Assembly (NCBI GenBank): GCA_015521265.1
Contig: WAON01000128.1
Span: forward strand, 1-7,346
Length of the DNA: 7,346 nt
Direction: 5' to 3'
Origin: Desulfurococcales archaeon
GTDB taxonomy: Archaea > Thermoproteota > Thermoprotei_A > Sulfolobales > Desulfurococcaceae
The position numbers and the translations under genes are program-made. The notes under the pieces are model-generated. The model was not told where the DNA came from. It ran no database searches and saw only the letters and a program-made list of their open reading frames with translations. The number at the start of each line of letters is the position of its first letter. Within the stretch, counting starts at the first letter, position 1. Positions 7,343 to 7,346 of the stretch are shown here, one piece after another.

Positions 7343-7346
7343 CTGA
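7339..7346 (+). CDS. Start of the next gene, possibly rad50 (only 8 bases visible)
   Basis: A TTG at 7339 shares four bases (TTGA) with the mre11 stop and has GGTGGAG at 7328-7334, with GGTG seven bases before it. This is the layout of a translationally coupled pair. Archaeal mre11 is usually followed by rad50, but only two codons are visible, so identity rests on context alone. Confidence 0.35.

Noticed and set aside
1..7346. tRNA, rRNA, CRISPR array, insertion sequence or attachment site
   Set aside because: I saw no regularly spaced direct repeats, transposase motifs, cloverleaf-like segments or rRNA stretches; the window is almost fully taken up by five reading frames.

Overview
The window looks like chromosomal DNA of a hyperthermophilic crenarchaeon, plausibly of the Desulfurococcales. 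The signs are archaeal TATA boxes about 25 bases before short leaders, GGTG-type ribosome binding sites, several TTG start codons, heavy AGG/AGA/ATA codon use, and a crenarchaeal-style Mre11. The order-level assignment is inference from style, not from a marker gene.

Layout. Positions 1-3570 on the minus strand are one uninterrupted reading frame for a CobN/BchH-type large chelatase subunit. It starts at a TTG and runs off the left edge after 1190 codons, probably 50-100 residues short of its end. A 131-base divergent intergenic region (3571-3701) carries one TATA-like box for each direction and a small perfect inverted repeat at the start of the rightward gene. To the right, all genes are on the plus strand: a membrane-anchored, mostly helical protein of unknown function (3702-4964), an HExxH metallopeptidase-like protein of unknown family (about 5018-5947), and mre11 (6044-7342). 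A further frame opens at the extreme right edge, overlapping the mre11 stop, where rad50 would be expected.

How the genes may work together. Mre11 and the gene after it are very likely the DNA double-strand-break end-processing pair Mre11-Rad50. The chelatase subunit needs AAA+ (ChlI/CobS-like) and VWA/MIDAS (ChlD/CobT-like) partners. None is in this window, so its partners and its tetrapyrrole substrate are open. The anchored protein diverges from the chelatase gene and the HExxH protein sits between it and mre11. Neither has a function I can recognise, and their link to either neighbour is positional only. I found no RNA genes, CRISPR arrays, insertion sequences or broken genes.
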